Below, piece after piece: positions 16,864 to 25,672 of a DNA stretch of 64,000 bases (the first letter of the stretch is position 1; every line of letters begins with the position of its first letter). Both the position numbers and the translations under genes were made by a program. This stretch comes from SpSt-398 sp033762195 (GTDB lineage Bacteria; Bacteroidota; Bacteroidia; Chitinophagales; Chitinophagaceae). The notes beneath the pieces were generated by a model. That model saw nothing but the letters and a program-made list of their open reading frames with translations. It did not search any database and had not been told where the DNA came from. Location: NCBI GenBank assembly GCA_033762195.1, contig JANRLV010000150.1, positions 51,337 through 115,336 of the forward strand, written 5' to 3'.

Positions 16864-19323
16864 ATGGAAGCGATTGAAACGATAGCCCCCCCAAAACCTC
16901 CGATTGCGCCCAAAAAGCCGGGCACCAAGGAAACTACCCATTGCTACCATTGTGGCGAAAAATGTGATCATTCCATTGCTATCGAAGACAAGTATTTCTG
17001 TTGCGAAGGGTGCAAATTTGTGTTTGAGCTCCTGCAGGAAAATGGCCTGTGTAACTATTATGACCTGAGCAACACACCGGGAATTAAAGTGAAGGGGAAA
17101 TTCAGTTCTGACAAATTCGCCTATCTCGACAACCCGGACATTCAAAAGAAACTGCTGCGTTTTACCGACGGGAAACAAAGCCAGGTGAATTTTTACCTGC
17201 CTCAGATGCACTGCGCCTCCTGTATCTGGTTGCTGGAAAACCTTCACGCCATCCAGCCCGGTGTACTTCATTCCAAAACCAATTTTCAGCGCAAAGAAAT
17301 ATTCATTGCCTTTGATACCTCGGTTACTTCCCTGCGAAAAGTAGTGGAACTACTGGCTTTTGTGGGATATGAACCCTATATCAGTTTTGATGACAATGAA
17401 AAGAAACGCACAAAAAAGGTCAACCGGCAAAAGATCTACCGGATCGGAGTAGCGGGCTTTAGCTTTAGCAATATCATGATGCTGATTTTTCCGGAGTATT
17501 TCTCCTCGGGAAATATCAGCGAAACCTATCTGGTCCGCATTTTCAGCTACCTGAACCTCTTACTGGCCCTGCCCGTTTTCTTTTATAGCGCGTCTGAGTT
17601 CTTTGTTTCGGCTTATAAAGGGCTGCGCCAAAAATGGCTCAATATAGATGCCCCCATTGCGCTGGCTATCCTGGTCACTTTTTCGCGCAGTGTCTATGAG
17701 ATCCTATCCGGCACTGGTGCGGGTTATCTCGATTCCATGACCGGGGTGGTGTTGTTTATGTTGATAGGCCGCTGGTTCCAGGACAAGACCTATGATTCTT
17801 TTTCCTTTGACCGTGACTATAAATCTTATTTCCCGCTTGGTGTTACCCTGGTAAAAGACGGGGTTGAAACGCCGGTCACCATCAGTGAGCTGAAGAAGGG
17901 CGACAGGGTCATCGTTCGGCATAATGAAATGGTTCCCGCCGATGGCATTTTGCTGGAAGGGGAAGCCAGTATCGATTATAGTTTTGTTTCGGGGGAGAAT
18001 AACTTATCCATCAAACGCAAGGGCGAACTGATTTATGCAGGAGCCACCCAATCAGGCGGATCTATCCTGATCGAAGTAGTCAATCCCGTTACACAGAGTT
18101 ATATCACACAGCTATGGAACAACAACGACGTATTCAACGGAGCGAAGCATGTAGAGAAATCATTTGTCCACCCCTGGAGCCGGTATTTCACCTGGACGCT
18201 TTTCACCGTAGCCGGAGTGGGGGCTATTTATTGGGCGGTGGTGGATACCTCGAAGATCCTGCCGGCGGTAACGGCAGCCCTGATCGTGGCCTGCCCCTGT
18301 TCGCTGCTCCTCTCGGCCACATTCACTTTCGGGAATATGTTACGTCATTTTGGACGAAACAAACTCTACCTGAAAAATGCTTCGGTGATCGAATCGATCG
18401 CCAGGATTGATACGGTTGTATTTGATAAAACGGGGACCCTTACCCATACACAACAGGCGCGTATTGAATTTTTTGGAACCAACCCGGGTAAGCAACAGGA
18501 AAGGGCCATCTATTCACTCGCCAAACAATCTGCCCACCCGCTGAGCCGGCTTTTGGCCAATCACCTTTTAGAGACAGGCACAGAGCCCATGGCCATTTCA
18601 GATTTTAAGGAATTGGCAGGAAAAGGGGTGGAGGGACGTATCGGCGATAATTTGATTCGATTGGGTTCTTCCTCCTTTGTACGGGGCACGGAAAAAGTAG
18701 CCGAACAAGGAACCAGTGAGGTATGGGTTTCCATTAATGATCAAGTGCTTGGCGCTTATAGCATCCATAACCGCTATCGGCCGGGAGTAAATAAAATGGC
18801 TTCCTGGTTTGAGTCACAAGGCTATGATCTGCATGTTTTGTCGGGTGATAACGATGCAGAAAAGGAGAACCTTCAGCAAATATTCGGAAAGAATGCCTCG
18901 CTGGTATTCAACCAATCTCCCCAAAATAAACTGGAATACATAAAGACCCTTCAATCAGGCAAACGAAAAGTGATGATGTTGGGGGATGGCCTCAATGATG
19001 CAGGAGCACTAAAGCAAAGTGATGTGGGAATTGCGGTCACAGAGAACAGCGGCCAGTTCACCCCTGCTTCGGATGCCATTTTGGATAGTAGTGAGATCAA
19101 TAAAATGGATGGGTTTGTCCGTTATGCCCGTTCGGGAAAAGGTATCGTAACGATCGGGTTTGTGGTGTCCATCCTGTACAATTTCGTGGGACTCAGTTTT
19201 GCGGTGTCTGCCAACCTTTCACCACTTGTTGCCGCCATCCTGATGCCGGTCAGCACCATCACGATCGTGGCCATCGCCGGTGTAGCCAGTTCCATTGTTG
19301 CACGTAAAACCCTGGGCAACTGA
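16864..19323 (+). CDS. ccoI: Copper-exporting P-type ATPase for cbb3 oxidase assembly
   Basis: CcoI/FixI moves copper across the inner membrane for CuB of the cbb3 oxidase. The N-terminus has a cysteine-rich metal-binding domain (C27, C30, C34, C46, C47, C50) typical of this subgroup. An HMA domain with C117-A-S-C120 follows. The membrane transport motif is CPC at 477-479, the phosphorylation motif DKTGTLT starts at D521, and GDGLND lies near 707. The 819-residue length is normal. The frame is open 75 bp further upstream, but ATG 16864 is the first sensible start. ccoS follows after 79 bp. Confidence 0.94.
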   Translation: MEAIETIAPPKPPIAPKKPGTKETTHCYHCGEKCDHSIAIEDKYFCCEGCKFVFELLQENGLCNYYDLSNTPGIKVKGKFSSDKFAYLDNPDIQKKLLRFTDGKQSQVNFYLPQMHCASCIWLLENLHAIQPGVLHSKTNFQRKEIFIAFDTSVTSLRKVVELLAFVGYEPYISFDDNEKKRTKKVNRQKIYRIGVAGFSFSNIMMLIFPEYFSSGNISETYLVRIFSYLNLLLALPVFFYSASEFFVSAYKGLRQKWLNIDAPIALAILVTFSRSVYEILSGTGAGYLDSMTGVVLFMLIGRWFQDKTYDSFSFDRDYKSYFPLGVTLVKDGVETPVTISELKKGDRVIVRHNEMVPADGILLEGEASIDYSFVSGENNLSIKRKGELIYAGATQSGGSILIEVVNPVTQSYITQLWNNNDVFNGAKHVEKSFVHPWSRYFTWTLFTVAGVGAIYWAVVDTSKILPAVTAALIVACPCSLLLSATFTFGNMLRHFGRNKLYLKNASVIESIARIDTVVFDKTGTLTHTQQARIEFFGTNPGKQQERAIYSLAKQSAHPLSRLLANHLLETGTEPMAISDFKELAGKGVEGRIGDNLIRLGSSSFVRGTEKVAEQGTSEVWVSINDQVLGAYSIHNRYRPGVNKMASWFESQGYDLHVLSGDNDAEKENLQQIFGKNASLVFNQSPQNKLEYIKTLQSGKRKVMMLGDGLNDAGALKQSDVGIAVTENSGQFTPASDAILDSSEINKMDGFVRYARSGKGIVTIGFVVSILYNFVGLSFAVSANLSPLVAAILMPVSTITIVAIAGVASSIVARKTLGN

Positions 19324-19377
19324 CCATCCTCATAGAATTGTCTGATAATTGTCATAAACCCCCTGTAGGTATCAAAA

Positions 19378-19385
19378 TACATTTG
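19378..19385 (+). promoter_or_regulatory. Possible -7 promoter element of the cco operon
   Basis: TACATTTG matches the Bacteroidota -7 consensus TAnnTTTG, 17 bp before the ccoS ATG. No -33 TTTG is found at the usual distance; the nearest TTG is 26 bp upstream. It may give an internal promoter between ccoI and ccoS. Confidence 0.35.
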
Positions 19386-19402
19386 TGTCCAATTGAATAA
19401 AA

Positions 19403-19567
19403 ATGAGCGTGTTAGTCATCCTTATCGCATTGAGTATCATCGTCGCAGGGATTTTTCTCTTTGCCTTTATCCTATCGGTGAAGAGAGGTCAGTTTGATGA
19501 TGATTATACCCCTTCGGTGCGTATGCTGTTTGATGATCCCCCCGCTATTAAAGAAGAAACCGTTTAA
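19403..19567 (+). CDS. ccoS: cbb3-type cytochrome oxidase assembly protein CcoS
   Basis: This 54-residue protein has one N-terminal membrane helix (VLVILIALSIIVAGIFLF) followed by the conserved GQFDDDYTPSVRMLFDD segment. That is the CcoS signature (KxGQFDD...P..R.L.DD). CcoS is needed to insert heme and copper into the cbb3 oxidase in other bacteria. It lies between ccoI and the ccoNO fusion, with 19 bp before the latter. Its length is normal for the family. Confidence 0.93.
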   Translation: MSVLVILIALSIIVAGIFLFAFILSVKRGQFDDDYTPSVRMLFDDPPAIKEETV

Positions 19568-19586
19568 TAAACCAAAACAATCATAC

Positions 19587-21722
19587 ATGCAACTGGAAAA
19601 GTTTAGTTACGACAATAAAATAGTGCGCAATTTCGCGATTGCCACTATTGTTTGGGGTGTTGTAGGTATGTTGGTCGGTCTCTGGGTGGCCTTTCAGTTG
19701 GTATTTCCCAAAGAACTGAACCTTCAGCCCTACTTCAACTTTGGTCGCCTGAGACCTCTCCACACCAATGCGGTGATCTTCGCGTTTGTGGGGAATGGTA
19801 TTTTCATGGGTGTTTATTATTCGCTACAACGCTTGCTGAAAACAAGAATGGCCAGTGATCTGCTGGGTAAGATCCATTTCTGGGGCTGGCAGTTGATCAT
19901 TGTAGCAGCAGCCATTACGCTTCCCCTGGGTATTACTACCAGTAAGGAATATGCGGAACTGGAGTGGCCGATTGATATTGCCATCGCTGTTATCTGGGTA
20001 GTTTTTGGATGGAACATGTTTGCCACCATCCTGAAGCGCCGCGAGAGACACCTGTATGTAGCCATCTGGTTCTATATAGCCACATTCGTAACTGTTGCAG
20101 TTCTTCATATTGTGAACTCTTTTGAGTTGCCCATCAGTTTCCTGAAAAGTTATTCCTGGTATGCTGGTGTACAAGATGCGCTGGTACAATGGTGGTATGG
20201 TCACAATGCCGTGGCTTTCTTCCTGACCACACCTTACCTGGGACTGATGTACTACTTTATGCCAAAGGCGGCCAATCGCCCGGTATTCTCGTATCGTCTT
20301 TCCATTATTCACTTCTGGGCGCTCATCTTCATTTATATCTGGGCAGGCCCTCACCACTTGTTATATACTTCATTGCCTAACTGGGCACAGTCACTCGGTA
20401 TCGTATTCTCCTTTACCCTCATTTTCCCCAGCTGGGGTGGTATGATCAATGGTTTGCTTACGCTGCGCGGTGCCTGGGATAAAGTGAGAGAAGATGTGAT
20501 CCTGAAATTCATGGTGGTAGCCGTAACCGCTTATGGTATGTCCACTTTTGAAGGACCGATGCTGTCGCTCAAGACTATCAATGCCATCAGCCACTTTACC
20601 GACTGGACCATTGCCCACGTACACGTGGGTGGTTTGGGTTGGAATGGTATGCTGACCTTTGGTATCCTGTACTGGTTGATCCCCCGTATTTTCAATACAC
20701 AACTGTACTCAAAACGCCTGGCCAATATCCACTTCTGGATCGGCACACTGGGTATCCTGTTCTACGCGGTACCTATGTATTGGGCCGGTTTCACACAGGC
20801 ATCCATGTGGAAACAGTTCACTGAAACAGGTCAATTGAAATATCAATTCCTGGAAACTGTTACTTACCTGAAACCCTTCCTCGCTACCCGTGGTTTTGGT
20901 GGTGCGCTCTTCCTGGCTGGTGCGATCATCATGATGTACAACCTGTTCATGACCATCAAACAAGGTAAGCTGGTAGCCAATGAAGAAGCCGAAGCGCCTG
21001 CACTGGAAAAAGTTTATCACAAACATGGAAGTGAACACTGGCACCGTTGGATCGAGCGCAAGCCCGTACAATTCCTGGTACTGTCACTGGTAGTGATCCT
21101 GATCGGAGGTATCGTTGAAATGGTGCCCACCTTCCTGGTGAAATCCAATATTCCCACGATCGCTAGTGTAAAACCCTATACCCCGCTTGAGTTACAAGGA
21201 CGTGATATCTATGTGCGGGAAGGTTGCTATCTCTGTCACTCGCAAATGATCCGGCCTTTCCGTTCGGAAACCGAACGGTATGGAGAATATTCCAAAGCCG
21301 GCGAGTTTGTATATGACCACCCCTTCCAATGGGGATCAAAACGGACAGGTCCCGATCTGCAAAGAGAAGGAACAGGGAACAATAAGAAATCCGATCTGTG
21401 GCATTTCAATCATATGGATGATCCGCAAGCGATCAGCCCCGGATCCATCATGCCCAGCTATTCTTTCATGATCGACAAGAATTTGGATACCTCTACGACC
21501 GCCGCTAAGATCAGGGCCATGCAAACCCTGGGTGTACCGTATGAGAAAGGATATGATCAAATCGCGAACATGGAACTGATGGAGCAAGCCAGCCGGATTG
21601 CCGGTAACCTGGCCAAAGACAGTGTGAATGTTCCGGCCAATCGTGAGATCATTGCCATAATCGCTTATTTGCAACGCCTCGGAACTGATATTGAAAAAGG
21701 TAAAATAGCCGAAAACCAATAA
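19587..21722 (+). CDS. ccoNO: cbb3-type cytochrome oxidase, fused subunits I and II (CcoN-CcoO)
   Basis: The N-terminal ~480 residues are a CcoN heme-copper oxidase subunit I with about twelve helices and the His ligands (RPLHTNAV, WWYGHNAVAFFLT, HVHVGGLGWNGM). The rest is a CcoO-type membrane-anchored monoheme cytochrome c with C547-Y-L-C-H551 followed by SQMIRPF, the CcoO hallmark. The two subunits are separate genes in Proteobacteria but fused in many Bacteroidota. ATG 19587 was chosen because the upstream extension is the overlapping ccoS reading frame. This is the catalytic core of the high-affinity oxidase used at low oxygen. ccoQ follows after 10 bp. Confidence 0.95.
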   Translation: MQLEKFSYDNKIVRNFAIATIVWGVVGMLVGLWVAFQLVFPKELNLQPYFNFGRLRPLHTNAVIFAFVGNGIFMGVYYSLQRLLKTRMASDLLGKIHFWGWQLIIVAAAITLPLGITTSKEYAELEWPIDIAIAVIWVVFGWNMFATILKRRERHLYVAIWFYIATFVTVAVLHIVNSFELPISFLKSYSWYAGVQDALVQWWYGHNAVAFFLTTPYLGLMYYFMPKAANRPVFSYRLSIIHFWALIFIYIWAGPHHLLYTSLPNWAQSLGIVFSFTLIFPSWGGMINGLLTLRGAWDKVREDVILKFMVVAVTAYGMSTFEGPMLSLKTINAISHFTDWTIAHVHVGGLGWNGMLTFGILYWLIPRIFNTQLYSKRLANIHFWIGTLGILFYAVPMYWAGFTQASMWKQFTETGQLKYQFLETVTYLKPFLATRGFGGALFLAGAIIMMYNLFMTIKQGKLVANEEAEAPALEKVYHKHGSEHWHRWIERKPVQFLVLSLVVILIGGIVEMVPTFLVKSNIPTIASVKPYTPLELQGRDIYVREGCYLCHSQMIRPFRSETERYGEYSKAGEFVYDHPFQWGSKRTGPDLQREGTGNNKKSDLWHFNHMDDPQAISPGSIMPSYSFMIDKNLDTSTTAAKIRAMQTLGVPYEKGYDQIANMELMEQASRIAGNLAKDSVNVPANREIIAIIAYLQRLGTDIEKGKIAENQ

Positions 21723-21732
21723 AAACAAGATC

Positions 21733-21948
21733 ATGCTGAAATACATCAGGCAATATGCAGAAACCATCAGCGGGATAGAGATCTATCCCATGATCTCCCT
21801 CTTGATCTTTGTCCTTTTCTTTATCGCCGTTCTTTACTATGTAAAGAAAATGGATAAGAAATATGTGGACGAGGTGAGTAACCTGCCACTGGAGGACGAC
21901 GGGGCAACGGATGAAAAAAACCCTTTCCAAAATCTTAAACATGCTTAA
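21733..21948 (+). CDS. ccoQ: cbb3 oxidase subunit CcoQ (FixQ)
   Basis: The protein has 71 residues with one membrane helix at about 18-40 (YPMISLLIFVLFFIAVLYYV) followed by an acidic tail. Size, topology and place between ccoNO and ccoP match CcoQ/FixQ, a small subunit that stabilises the complex. Sequence conservation in this family is low, so position carries much of the evidence. Only 2 bp separate it from the next start codon. Confidence 0.85.
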   Translation: MLKYIRQYAETISGIEIYPMISLLIFVLFFIAVLYYVKKMDKKYVDEVSNLPLEDDGATDEKNPFQNLKHA

Positions 21949-21950
21949 GG

Positions 21951-22877
21951 ATGAGACAGATTATCAGAAATAAAAAACTGCTTTTTACGATAGCTGCCCT
22001 CACCGGGTTCAGCACCTTTGGATGGGCACAGGACGCTGCCCCAACAACAAGCAACGCCAGCATTTCCAATGATACCTTTCTTTTGATCATCATCGGATTA
22101 CTCTTGTTTATCTTATTGGTCATGGCCGTGATCATGAACAACATGAGCAAAGTAATGCGTGAGGTAAAGAAGGGAGGCAACTATGTTAAGCAACCCAGTG
22201 GCATTACCTCTTTCTGGAATATGCTGGATAAGAAGTTCTTTACCCGCGCTGTACCTGTAGAGAGAGAAGCCGACGTGATGCTTGATCATGATTATGATGG
22301 CATCAAAGAATTGGACAATGCCCTGCCACCCTGGTGGAAATGGGGTTTTTATATCACCCTGATACTGGCGGTGTTCTATATCCTGCGTTTTCATGTTTGG
22401 AAAACAGGACCCGATCCCATTCAGGAATACAATGCCGAACTGGCCTATGCCGCCAAACAAGCAGAAGCCTTCCGGGCTAAAGCGGGTGAACAGGTAGATG
22501 AAAAAACTGTTACACTTGCGGATGCTGCAGGTATCGCTACCGGTAAGACCAAATTCCTTCAAACTTGTTCTGTTTGTCATGGACAAAATGGAGAGGGTGG
22601 TGTAGGACCAAACCTGACCGATAATTATTGGTTGCATGGCGGTACCATCAATGATATCTTTAAGACCATCAAGTATGGTGTTCCTGAAAAAGGAATGCAA
22701 TCCTGGGAAAAAGCATTTTCACCGGCCGACATTAAGAATCTGTCCAGTTATGTAAAATCACTGGTGGGTACAACTGTCGCTAATGGAAAAGCACCTCAGG
22801 GTAATCTTTTTACAGAAGGAGCCCCTGCTGCTGATACCACCAATATGGCACCAAAAGATACAGCCGCCGTTAAATAA
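21951..22877 (+). CDS. ccoP: cbb3 oxidase subunit III (CcoP), single-heme form
   Basis: CcoP passes electrons to CcoO. A signal-like segment with GWAQ lies at about residues 10-26, followed by a helix at about 42-63, a loop, a second helix near 125-145, and a cytochrome c domain with C206-S-V-C-H210. Only one CxxCH motif is present, whereas the proteobacterial CcoP has two. The first helix and loop (N-terminal extension) are typical of Bacteroidota forms. The C-terminal ~25 residues are Ala/Pro-rich. ccoG follows after 60 bp containing a hairpin. Confidence 0.93.
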   Translation: MRQIIRNKKLLFTIAALTGFSTFGWAQDAAPTTSNASISNDTFLLIIIGLLLFILLVMAVIMNNMSKVMREVKKGGNYVKQPSGITSFWNMLDKKFFTRAVPVEREADVMLDHDYDGIKELDNALPPWWKWGFYITLILAVFYILRFHVWKTGPDPIQEYNAELAYAAKQAEAFRAKAGEQVDEKTVTLADAAGIATGKTKFLQTCSVCHGQNGEGGVGPNLTDNYWLHGGTINDIFKTIKYGVPEKGMQSWEKAFSPADIKNLSSYVKSLVGTTVANGKAPQGNLFTEGAPAADTTNMAPKDTAAVK

Positions 22878-22893
22878 AAGGCGCGCTATGTGA

Positions 22894-22933
22894 TCAAGGT
22901 AACCGAACTCCTTACGGGGTTCGTTTACCTTGA
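22894..22933 (+). terminator. Hairpin between ccoP and ccoG, possible attenuator
   Basis: TCAAGGTAA at the left and TTACCTTGA at the right are perfect complements and extend inward through CGAAC/GTTCG to a TTAC loop, giving about 16-18 paired bases with two mismatches. There is no T run, so it is a weak terminator at best. It may be an attenuator or an mRNA stability element that separates structural cco genes from the assembly genes. Confidence 0.6.
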
Positions 22934-22937
22934 GTAA

Positions 22938-24413
22938 ATGAAAAGTGACATGAACAATTCCGACGAAACGAAGACCCCAGGTGTCGAATTCAATTTCGAT
23001 GACGAAGCCACGAGTAAAAAGGAATTACTCGACCAGTCATTCAGGGATTCGGTAGCAACGATCGACAAAGAAGGGAAGCGAAATTATATCCTTCCTAAAA
23101 AGCCCAAGGGTAAACTTTACAATTGGCGAACAATAGCCTCTGTTGTTTACCTGGTTGTGTTTTTCACCCTCCCCTTTATCAAGGTAGATGGGCAGCCCTT
23201 CTTCATGTTCAATGTACTGGAGCGTAAGTTTATATTCTTTGGACAGGTTTTCTGGCCACAGGATTTTTTCATTTTCGCTATCGGCCTGCTCACCTTTATG
23301 GTCTTTATCATCCTCTTCACTGTGGTATTTGGCCGCGTGTTCTGTGGATGGGCCTGCCCGCAGACCATTTTTATGGAAATGGTCTTCCGCAAAATTGAAT
23401 ATTGGTTGGATGGCGATTCGACCGAGCAACGGAAGTTGAGAGAAATGCCCTGGAACGGTTACAAGATCCGGAAGCGGGTGACCAAAATGATCGTCTTCTT
23501 TGCTATCTCCTTTGTCATCGCTAATTTTTTCCTGGCCTACCTGATCGGAATGGATAGTGTGCTGGCCATGGTAAAAGAAGGTGTGGCCGCCAACATGGGA
23601 ACATTTATTTCTTTGTTGGGTTTTACGAGTGTTTTCTTCTTTGTTTATTATTGGTTTCGCGAGCAAGCCTGTATTGTCGTTTGCCCCTATGGCCGATTAC
23701 AAGGCGTTTTGTTGGATAAAAAATCAATTGTAGTTGCTTATGATTATGTTCGGGGCGAACCAAGAGGCAAAGTAAAAAAGGCCGAACCCGAATTGGCACC
23801 CAAAGGCGATTGTATCGATTGTGCCGCTTGTGTACGCGTTTGCCCGACTGGGATAGATATTCGAAATGGCACCCAGCTCGAGTGTGTGAACTGCACAGCG
23901 TGTATTGATGCCTGTGATGAGATCATGGTGAAAGTAAACAAGCCAACCGGGCTTATCCGCTATGAATCGGAAGAGAATATTGCGCATAGCCGAAAGACCA
24001 AGTTCAACTGGCGTATTGCCGGTTATTCCACGGTACTTCTTGTATTAATATCTGTGTTATCCATTCTGATCATTACACGGGATGATGTGGATGCGCGTAT
24101 TTTACGTACCGCCGGACAAATGTTTACGCGTGACCAGGATGGGCGTATCAGTAATATCTACAATATCAAGCTGGCCAATAAGACCCATAACGATATTCCT
24201 ATGACGCTTAAGCTGGAGAATATTAAAGGAGAGATCACAGTGGTGGGCAAGAACCTGGTCGTACCCAAAGAGTCATATTTCCAAACACCGTTCTTTGTCA
24301 AGATCGATCGGAGTTTGATCACCCGTCGAAAGACACCGATTGTTCTGGGCGTATATGAAGGCGATAAAAAGATCAAGACCGTGAATACAACATTCCTGGG
24401 TCCTGGTTTTTGA
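22938..24413 (+). CDS. ccoG: cbb3 oxidase accessory protein CcoG (RdxA/FixG)
   Basis: CcoG is a membrane iron-sulfur protein that reduces copper during cbb3 assembly. Helices are visible near residues 56-75, 98-122, 180-200, 213-237 and 358-380. Conserved CGWACPQ lies in the loop after the second helix, and the ferredoxin-like clusters appear as CIDCAACVRVCP and CVNCTACIDACD at about 294-330. The C-terminal 110 residues form the Ig-like periplasmic domain of the family. The length of 491 is normal. Start at ATG 22938; an internal Met at residue 5 is possible. Confidence 0.94.
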   Translation: MKSDMNNSDETKTPGVEFNFDDEATSKKELLDQSFRDSVATIDKEGKRNYILPKKPKGKLYNWRTIASVVYLVVFFTLPFIKVDGQPFFMFNVLERKFIFFGQVFWPQDFFIFAIGLLTFMVFIILFTVVFGRVFCGWACPQTIFMEMVFRKIEYWLDGDSTEQRKLREMPWNGYKIRKRVTKMIVFFAISFVIANFFLAYLIGMDSVLAMVKEGVAANMGTFISLLGFTSVFFFVYYWFREQACIVVCPYGRLQGVLLDKKSIVVAYDYVRGEPRGKVKKAEPELAPKGDCIDCAACVRVCPTGIDIRNGTQLECVNCTACIDACDEIMVKVNKPTGLIRYESEENIAHSRKTKFNWRIAGYSTVLLVLISVLSILIITRDDVDARILRTAGQMFTRDQDGRISNIYNIKLANKTHNDIPMTLKLENIKGEITVVGKNLVVPKESYFQTPFFVKIDRSLITRRKTPIVLGVYEGDKKIKTVNTTFLGPGF

Positions 24414-24439
24414 TCCAGTCACATTAAAAACGAAACACC

Positions 24440-24877
24440 ATGCGCATCAGTTGGGGCTACAAAATTCTGGCACTTTATCTCTGCTTTGTTGCCGGGATAC
24501 TTTTCCTGGTCTTTAAGGCCAGCAAAGAGAACTACGACCTGGTGACCAAGAATTATTATGAGGCAGAACTCAAATACCAGGATGTAATTGACCGAAAAGC
24601 CAATACAGCCCGGTTATCTGCACCGGTTCGTATCGAAAATAGCAAAACAAAGATCCGGGTGGAATTCCCTGCTGATTTTAACAATAAGGCCATTACCGGT
24701 GATGCCTACCTCTATTGTCCATCTGATGCACGTAAGGATATCCGCCGTCCGATCGATAGCAAGGACCTCGCTTTTGAGTGGATCATTCCCGGTACGCCTT
24801 CAGGACTCTATGAATTGAAGCTGAGTTGGACGAGTGATGGGGTGGAGTACTATAAAGAGGAGAAAGTATTCTTTTAG
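24440..24877 (+). CDS. ccoH: cbb3 oxidase assembly protein CcoH (FixH family)
   Basis: The 145-residue protein has one N-terminal membrane helix (about 8-26) and a periplasmic domain beginning with NYDLVTKNYYEAELKYQ, the conserved start of FixH-like proteins. CcoH acts in late assembly of cbb3 oxidase. Gene order ccoG-ccoH with 26 bp spacing supports the call. The C-terminal beta-rich part ends with SGLYELKLSWTSDGVEYYKEEKV, typical of Bacteroidota members. Confidence 0.9.
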   Translation: MRISWGYKILALYLCFVAGILFLVFKASKENYDLVTKNYYEAELKYQDVIDRKANTARLSAPVRIENSKTKIRVEFPADFNNKAITGDAYLYCPSDARKDIRRPIDSKDLAFEWIIPGTPSGLYELKLSWTSDGVEYYKEEKVFF

Positions 24878-24932
24878 TGTAATTGCGTACAGCTAATGAC
24901 GCTTCGTTATTGTTCAGTTAGCATATCAAATT

Positions 24933-25643
24933 TTGTCCATTCTCGAAATCATATCTGCCGCGTTCCTGATGGGGCTTGTTGGAAGCCTCCATTGTGTAGG
25001 CATGTGCGGACCATTGGCCCTTGCATTGCCCGTTTCACATGCCAATGATGGGAACAGGTTATTGGGCGGATTGGTCTATAATTCCGGCAGGATTATTACC
25101 TATGGGGTCATGGGTGTGGTATTGGGTTTGGCGGGACAGTTTCTTTTACCCGTGACATGGTTACAGACCTTGTCGATCGTGTTTGGTGTGATCATCTTGC
25201 TGTATCTTTTTTTACCGGTAAAAAAGATCACGGGTTCAGTTTCTTTTCTTTCCACATTGAATAAACCCTTTCTGGCCTTGCGTCACGCAATGGGTAGATT
25301 GTTTACCCGGCAAAAATTCAGTTCACTTTTCTCCATTGGGTTGTTGAATGGCCTGTTGCCCTGCGGACTTGTTTACCTCGCTATTTCTTCTTCCTTTATT
25401 ACCGGGAACGCGTGGAAGGGAGGGTTGTTTATGATATTCTTCGGCCTGGGGACCTTGCCTTTGATGCTGGCCACAGTTTTCTTTGGGAGTTATATGAACC
25501 AGCAGATCCGCTCCAGGCTTCGCCGCGCAGTGCCTGTCTTTCTGTTTGTAATGGCGACCCTTTTAATCTTACGCGGTATGGGACTTGGTATTCCCTATGT
25601 GAGCCCGGCCTTTCATCAGCCGGAAGCTGTGGGGTGCCATTAA
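24933..25643 (+). CDS. TauE/SafE-like (DsbD_2/UreH-type) membrane protein linked to cbb3 assembly
   Basis: The protein has six hydrophobic helices in 236 residues and the conserved GLVGSLHCVGMCGPLALALP segment at about residues 14-33, plus a second internal copy of the fold starting with GLLNGLLPCGLVYLA. This pattern marks the cytochrome-biogenesis transmembrane family often labelled sulfite exporter TauE/SafE. Members next to cco genes are thought to take part in copper or redox supply for the oxidase; the paired HCxGMCG and PCG motifs fit metal or thiol handling. A TTG start at 24933 gives the full first helix; Met13 is an alternative. Confidence 0.82.
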   Translation: MSILEIISAAFLMGLVGSLHCVGMCGPLALALPVSHANDGNRLLGGLVYNSGRIITYGVMGVVLGLAGQFLLPVTWLQTLSIVFGVIILLYLFLPVKKITGSVSFLSTLNKPFLALRHAMGRLFTRQKFSSLFSIGLLNGLLPCGLVYLAISSSFITGNAWKGGLFMIFFGLGTLPLMLATVFFGSYMNQQIRSRLRRAVPVFLFVMATLLILRGMGLGIPYVSPAFHQPEAVGCH

Positions 25644-25672
25644 GATTTCACCGCTGTTCGTATCTTCATTCT

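Noticed and set aside
19341..19370. FNR/FixK box before the cco operon
   Set aside because: TTGTC and ATTGTCA occur, but the sequence does not fit TTGAT-N4-ATCAA well enough.
25412..25672. N-terminal extension of the alkyltransferase-like protein
   Set aside because: It overlaps the upstream membrane protein gene in another frame and has no family similarity.
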